NCBI RefSeq assembly: GCF_040802235.1
Contig: NC_133163.1
Coordinates: forward strand, 66,568,001 to 66,632,000
Length of the DNA stretch: 64,000 nt
From: Manis javanica
Lineage: Eukaryota > Chordata > Mammalia > Pholidota > Manidae
Reading direction: 5' to 3'
Shown: piece by piece, positions 58,353 through 64,000 of the stretch
Layout of the letters: each line of letters begins with the position of its first letter
Position numbering within the stretch: the stretch's first letter is position 1
Notes under the pieces: generated by a model
Databases searched by the model: none
What the model saw: the letters and a program-made list of their open reading frames with translations, nothing else
Told to the model about the DNA's origin: nothing
Translations under genes and position numbers: made by a program

Positions 58353-60835
58353 AGCTCGTAATCACTAAATCTTTTGTAGGAGTTAATAGATTAAGTTCAT
58401 TTTAATTCCTTTATCTTGCTTTTTTCATTACTATGTCAGATAAACTATAGGATCCAGTGAATGTTTCTAGATGCTAAGTGTGTAATGATAGAAGGGCATG
58501 ACTTTTCTGTTATATCTGCCTACTTTAAAGTTCTTAATTTCAGCAGTTTGAGCCATTTCAAAAACTAAGAGAAAGGGAAAGACTTTATATGTTTTGCTAA
58601 TAACTTTATAATTTTGAGTTTTAATTTGAATCCAGTGCTGAAAATTTTTTCATTTTACTAAACTCTAACATATTCATGGTGTTTATCACAACAGTAATAC
58701 TTAACTCAGAAGATTTTTTTTTAACATGACTCTAGTGACATAGCAATTGATATAGATTAGACAGAAAGTATTGTTAAGTATACCTGTGAACATGAAAGAC
58801 CTAAATGGGAAATTAGAACTCTCTGAACAGATAGAAACTGGAGTATGTATCCTTAGTCATGCTTGGGCTTTTTTTTTTTTTTTCCTAGTAGTAACAAGTT
58901 AAAAGATAATTATTTCTAGAAAAGAATCATAATATAGCTGTATTAACGTATTATGTTAATGTTACCTGCCTAAGAAATTGGAACTAGTTATGTGACAGGA
59001 AACTTGTAGGAGGCAATAATTCTAAATATTTAAAGCTGAACATATATTTTTGCTTATCTTAAAACAATGGTATGGTTCTAGTTTCACTAAATGTTTTATT
59101 TATTTATTTTTTCAGTAACTTAGTTGTACTTATTGCTCGGATAATGCTTCTCTGTGTCTAAATATAAACAGCATCTATTTTATGTTGTATTTATAGGTTT
59201 CTGTATATTGAATATGTGTTTTTCTGTATATATGCAAAATAATACCTCATTCATTCCATACCTTTTTTTATGTAATTAAAATTAATCAGGAAATTAGAAT
59301 TACCCTTTGAAATATCAAAACATTTAAAATATTTTTGGAAGAAATCTGAGAAGCCGAAAGGAAAAACATGTAGGTACAAAATCCTTTACTCTTAATTCCA
59401 GTCTCCAGAAGGCTCTGAAAAGTTTTTCTTTATTTGGCAGCAAAACATGACCTAAACTGATAGGAAGCTGTTTTTAGTCATTGTTTATCCCACCTTATGC
59501 AAATGTTTATCTTTTGCTATAGAAATATCAATGAAGTTGTTTATGGAGTGTTGCTCCAGACTAACTAGAAGGTTAGGGGTAATAGATTTTCTGTATGTTC
59601 ACTGTATTAACTTGGGTGAGCCAAGACAGTGGCAGCCAGAAGACAGAGTAATAATGAAGTCATTACAGGGATCTATAATTGCAAAGTTAAGAGCCCAGCT
59701 TGCTGGACATTGGACAGGGAGTGAGAAGCAGTGTGTCTACCAGGGAAACTAGGTAAGGCCCAAGAAAGTCAGAAGTATAGTTAAGTTCAAGGCTATGTAG
59801 TCCAAAGGATATGTGGTGAACTTTTCTTTTTTGAAGAAAAGCCAAGCTGTCAGACTAAAGTGGATGAAGGGTGACTCCGTGAGTGCTACAGGGTGTAAGA
59901 GCCATGAACAGTTAGAAATGGGAAAGGGAGGAGATTCTAAAGCAGGCAGGGTCTAGTGGTTAAACTGGGAATTGTTATGTGGTTGATTACATAAGCAATA
60001 AATATGATAGTTATTTTGAAAAACTGAGGAAAGATTCCTAGCCTTTCTGAGCCAGGAGAAAAATGGCATCTTGTGCATTTTGCTCTTGTACTAAGTAGCC
60101 TCGTATTGCTCTGCTTTTTAAAAAATATCTGTATTAAATAGTATTTTGGTCATTTCTATCACTTAGCTGCCTGCTTGGACTTGTTCTCAGTGAGTTTGCT
60201 CCTTTACTTTTAATGTGGTGCTCTACTTCACCGTATCTATGATTCAGATAACTGGATTATTAGTCATGTCTCAAGTAAGAAATGCAATAGTCTTTGAGGG
60301 CCCAAGAGACTTACATCAGTGAAGTTCCTGATCTGAGAAACAGTTGCTGTATATCTTTGGAAAAAAACAGTTTTTTTGTTTTAACTTCCTGCTACTGGAT
60401 TTTCATCTAGGTACTGAGTAGTGAGTTTGCTTAGATAGTGATTTACAGTTGATTGAGGTGGTAGATAAAAGGATAAAATTTCTCTTACCTTAAAATCTGC
60501 CTTCTGCTACTCTTATGTCCTGAATGAAATCTTTCTTCCCCGGGGGAGTTGGAAGATTTGGTTTGTGGAATGAAGAATGATAAAAATTGTCAAATAGCCA
60601 ATGACTAAACTAACATTGTTAGTACCTACCAATTCCCTGGCTAGATGGAAAGGGTCCTTGGAAGGTAATTCTCTAGAAGACCTCACCCTTCAGCAATGTA
60701 CTGAGAGTTGTAAGAAAAGAATGAAGTGAGAAGAACAACAACAAAGTTATAATTAGATGATTCAGGCAGGTATGGCAAAAACTGTGTCATAATAGCAGTG
60801 ATTAGAAACTGTATGAGGAGTTTGAAATACTTGAA
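58353..60835. other. Putative intronic AT-rich DNA
   Basis: No gene or assignable repeat. The 73-codon ORF at 59531-59752 has no recognised family and no clear splice sites. Confidence 0.45.
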
Positions 60836-60839
60836 GGAA

Positions 60840-60975
60840 CATGGGTATTGAAACCTGACCGACATAGGTTATCTTCTTTTTCCACATAACCTTGGACAAA
60901 TTTCTTAACTCATTTTAATCATCTGTAAAATAAAAGTAATAATATCTAACTTGCAGTGTTATAAGGGTTTAAATT
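60840..60975 (+). repeat. MIR SINE
   Basis: ccttggacaaatttcttaac followed by tcatctgtaaaataaaagta and aacttgcagtgttataaggg is a clear plus-strand MIR. Confidence 0.8.
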
Positions 60976-61339
60976 TTCTAGTAAGTAAATCCTCAAAATG
61001 TACCTTTTCCTATTACTGCCTTAATAGAGTTGGTTCCTACCATTCATTACCCTTCTGCCCTCCAACACTTTTGTAATCTGGGAGAACTGCCAGAAATGGC
61101 TAGACTTCAGTTGGGGTCCCCATTGGCAATCTCTTCACTGAATCCAGCTTCTGCCATTCTTCACATCCATGTCAGTACTCTGTAGTACTTTGGAAAAACA
61201 AGAGGAGGCAAAGTGAATGACATCCCCACTCCTGGCCCTTCCTTACCAACTTAAAACACTGCTTTACTTATGGAATACTCTCAATGTGTAAAATTGCTGC
61301 ACTTGTAGTTTTCATAATTACAATTTTAGGGACAGCCTA

Positions 61340-61570
61340 ATATTCTTTGAATATATCAAGCTTCATTTAACCATTTCTCTAACTGTTGGTCTTGCAAGTT
61401 TCTCGTATTCAATTTTTTAGTGCTGTGACCAGCACTTAGTGCTTCTGGTATTTTTCTTTCTTTACCTTAAATTTTCAAAAGCTGGATGCTTATGTCAAAT
61501 GGTTTTTGATATTTTTATAACTTACAATAAAGTATGTTTTCCAAAAGAGTTGAACTTGTTTTTACTGTTA
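61340..61570 (-). mobile_element. Very old L1-like fragment
   Basis: catttaaccatttctctaac, tgctgtgaccagcacttag and ggatgcttatgtcaaatgg follow, with heavy decay, the antisense text of the L1 ORF2 C-terminus (compare 600-900). It is tentative. Confidence 0.4.
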
Positions 61571-62189
61571 CTATAAAATTATCAGCTTTTCTAAAATCTC
61601 AATATGACTATAAAAGTTTTGTATTTGTCATATTTACATTTAATGATCATGTAATTTTGAACCATTCAACCAAATCAAATTCTTACAGAATTTAAATCAG
61701 TACTGTACACTTAACATTTTAAAGTATTAATCAATGATAGCTAACTTAGGTTGTTAGAGAGAATTAGAAAAATTAAATTCGTACCAAATAATGTCATAGG
61801 TTTGAATTTCATTGTATTTTCCTGCTATTTTTGAAAGCAATTTTAGTTGCTATGGACTTATCTAAAAATAATATTAAGATAAATCTTCCTTACCCAATTT
61901 AATAGGTGAATTATAGGAGAGTAGTAAACAGTAATCAGACATTTAAAGGTCTATGATATGTAGTCCCAGTATGCTTATTTATGAATAATTAGTGCTAGTA
62001 GATATTTTATGGTGGTGGAGTGGGCATTAAATGAAAAATCCATTATCACAGCACTCCAGAGATATTAATTTAGTTCGTTTAGGCTCAACTTTGGTATTTT
62101 TTTTAAAGCAGCCTGAGTTTAGTCTACATTGTCATAGGCCTGCTATCTTGACATGCTTATTAGCTTCATTTAACTTTAACAGATTACCT

Positions 62190-62606
62190 TGTGCCCAAAG
62201 TCGCGAATCCCAGAAGACCACCAAGGAGCCAACACCGATGCAAAAGCAAAGAGCCTTTATTCGAGCTAGCTCGAGCTCAATCTCTCATCTACACCAACGC
62301 AGTGGCAAGATGCCAGAGAAAGAGAGCAAGTTTCAATACCACAAAGGTTTTATGGGGTTCTAGGGCAGTTGGTGGGGTGATGGTCATGGCTCTGGCTGAT
62401 TGGCTGGATCTAGGGGTAGTTGGTGGGGTGATAGGTCGTGGCTCTGGTTAATTGGCAGGGTCTAAGGATGGTGGGTGAGCTCTTCGCTGGCTGGAGAGGA
62501 GAGAGACCAAGCTCCGATTGGGTAAAATAGGATCCAGGTCCTGATTGGCTGAGGTAGGATCCGGGTCCCAATTGGCTGAAATAGAATCTGGGGGCTTGCC
62601 CTTTCA
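62190..62606 (-). mobile_element. Solo ERV LTR (ERV1/gammaretrovirus-like)
   Basis: 417 bp bounded by TG...CA and flanked by a 4-bp target duplication ACCT (62186-62189 and 62607-62610), the size made by gammaretroviral integrases. On the minus strand the LTR starts TGAAAGGGCAAG. U3 contains short direct repeats and five CCAAT boxes (plus-strand attgg). The poly(A) signal AATAAA is at 62261-62256, followed by GGCTCTTTGCTTTTGCATC, a typical R/U5 junction. It ends TTTGGGCACA. No internal viral genes are present, so it arose by LTR-LTR recombination. Confidence 0.85.
62340..62590 (-). repeat. U3 direct repeats of the solo LTR
   Basis: A unit of about 52 bp containing ttggtggggtgat is present at about 62361-62411 and 62412-62463. 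A shorter unit of about 30 bp containing attgg and aggatcc is present three times between 62514 and 62590. Such U3 repeats are usually enhancers, and their CCAAT boxes suggest NF-Y binding. Confidence 0.7.
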
Positions 62607-62904
62607 ACCTACCTCATCTGTGTTGTGTTCTCTTTGATATTTTCTCATCCCTGTTTTTAATTGTTTGACCCTTGTCCTTGGAGTAGTTGGGAGATGAAGC
62701 CAATTTTGTTATTTATTGAAAGATGTAGGGGGTATAAGTAGAGAAGGAACCTAAATTTGAAGAAGTGCCTGTAGTCCCCACCCATACCATCTTTGTTCCA
62801 CACATTGTGTCCCTTACCATCTTAATGTTAAAAATGCTGTTTCCCCGCCCCAGGCCCTGCCAGCGCCCATGCAAAGGTTTCCTAGCATTGAGGAAGAGTG
62901 AATG

Positions 62905-63065
62905 ACCTTTGTTGTCAGAGAGACTTGGGTTCATTCTCTACTTTGCTGTTTATTGATACCTTAATAGTTTCTTCATTCATAAAATGGAGAGCAGTTATAC
63001 CTTCCTTGCATTCTTTCTTGTGATTAGTAGAGATGATGTAAGGTAAGTACCTAAAATGTTCCTGA
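62905..63065 (+). repeat. MIR SINE
   Basis: gagagacttgggttcattct then tttcttcattcataaaatgg and gatgatgtaaggtaagtacc reads as a diverged plus-strand MIR. Confidence 0.65.
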
Positions 63066-63379
63066 CTCTGAATAATAGCTACCATGTCATTTTGAGATTT
63101 GGGAGTCTTTGGGGAAAGGAAAAGGCATAGCCATGAACTAACCAGGCTACATGTGTGCCTTCCCCATCTGTGATGTTTCCAAGATGATGTTAACAAATGG
63201 CACTATGAATTTTTAAAGTTAGGAATCTAACAGCAGTTTAGTTTATTGCTTTTCTAAGGGTTTCATTTAAAAGGTTTTAAACCACTAAAAATTTGGAGAT
63301 TAGAGAAAATTACCCATAATGCTACTACTATAATAACATTATTAAGATTTTTGAATCATAATTTGGAAAAATACTGAGA

Positions 63380-63425
63380 ATCACATAATCTACACGATAG
63401 CTATCACATAATCTACACGATAGCT
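63380..63425. repeat. Perfect 23-bp tandem duplication
   Basis: The unit beginning atcacataatctacacgata occurs at 63380-63402 and 63403-63425 without mismatch. Confidence 0.95.
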
Positions 63426-64000
63426 AGAGAAGCCAAATATTTTAAGGAGCATAAATATAATGAAGTAGTTTTATACCAAGAGAGGTAGTCTGAAAATAGG
63501 GGAATAAATCATGAAAGGCCTCTTGAAGAAAATTTTTTTTTACCTCTTGAAGTGATTTTTTTCTACAATGAGATTACTGTCAGAAGAAAAGCAAGATACT
63601 TCAGATTCAAAGATGGAATAAATACAGACAAGATTTGAAAACCATCACAATAAAACTGTTAAAGAGCTCTAAAATTACAAATGATTTTCTTCAATGCCCA
63701 TTTTACCCTAAACTGGTGAAATATAGTGGTTTAAGTGTTTCAGCAAGCCAATTTTAGGACTGCACCTGGGGATAGTTACAGTAGCAAAAAGATCTCATTT
63801 TTCTCTCCCAAGAGCAGCTTTCCTTGGGCAGCATCTTAAGAGTGACCTAATGTTCACTATTTTGTAAACCCTGAATCAGGTCAAAGGAAATCTTAGGCAG
63901 GTAGAATGATCCAATTTCTTTCTTGATTAAAAGTAATTACTGTTTTGGTTTTTTGTTTTAAAGGTTTGGATTTTAAGATATCTGTGTTTCCTAAGGTATG

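Larger units (their letters stand above)
56181..64000 (+). other. HEATR5A: Probable HEATR5A intron 1 (to the window edge)
   Basis: No coding exon resembling the HEATR5A N-terminus was found up to 64000. The first part is still CpG island. The rest is AT-rich, with only repeats recognised (MIR, a hAT relic, an old L1 piece and one solo LTR). Without a downstream exon the intron call is inference. Confidence 0.45.

Noticed and set aside
56181-64000. HEATR5A first coding exon
   Set aside because: I looked for the expected N-terminal coding sequence flanked by splice sites and did not find it.

Overview
The window is nuclear DNA of a placental mammal: long AT-rich introns and intergenic DNA, two CpG islands, consensus GT-AG splice sites, and dense interspersed repeats (L1, L2, MIR, hAT-Charlie relics, MaLR and ERV LTRs). 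I see no Alu, rodent B1/B2, ruminant BovA or carnivore tRNA-Lys SINE, so recent SINE activity looks low and L1 dominates. A laurasiatherian is likely. A pangolin is my best guess, from a remembered resemblance of the young L1/ERV tail, and I cannot verify it here.

The one protein-coding gene that can be reconstructed completely is DTD2 on the + strand. It has three coding exons (11392-11502, 14591-14660, 27451-27776) that splice to 168 codons plus stop. The first exon lies in a CpG island at about 11.2-11.7 kb. A second CpG island at about 55.9-56.8 kb, 28 kb downstream on the same strand, fits the HEATR5A promoter, because DTD2 and HEATR5A are tandem neighbours in human 14q12. No HEATR5A coding exon was recognised before the window ends, so 56.2-64 kb is probably its first intron. 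The first 11 kb is intergenic DNA upstream of DTD2.

DTD2 intron 2 holds the most striking object: a full-length, apparently intact antisense L1. Its ORF1 has 296 aa, its ORF2 has 1280 aa with all checked endonuclease and RT residues, and its 5' UTR is built of roughly 210-bp monomers. A perfect 16-bp target-site duplication encloses not only the L1 but also about 1.8 kb beyond its own poly(A). That extra segment ends like a retroviral mRNA: polypurine tract, LTR U3-R, AATAAA, then poly(A). It therefore looks like an L1-ERV chimeric retrocopy or 3' transduction. The whole insertion sits inside an older 5'-truncated L1 that has its own 13-bp target-site duplication.

From 28 to 55 kb the DNA is intergenic. 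It contains a MaLR LTR, L2 and L1 relics, an LTR-like sequence near 34 kb, a nested L1-in-L1 at 40.8-43.0 kb, and an old, mutated but full-length L1 at 43.3-49.2 kb. It also has a perfect 91-bp tandem duplication and a compound TG/GA microsatellite. In the last 8 kb there is a solo LTR with a 4-bp ACCT target duplication and CCAAT-rich repeats in U3.
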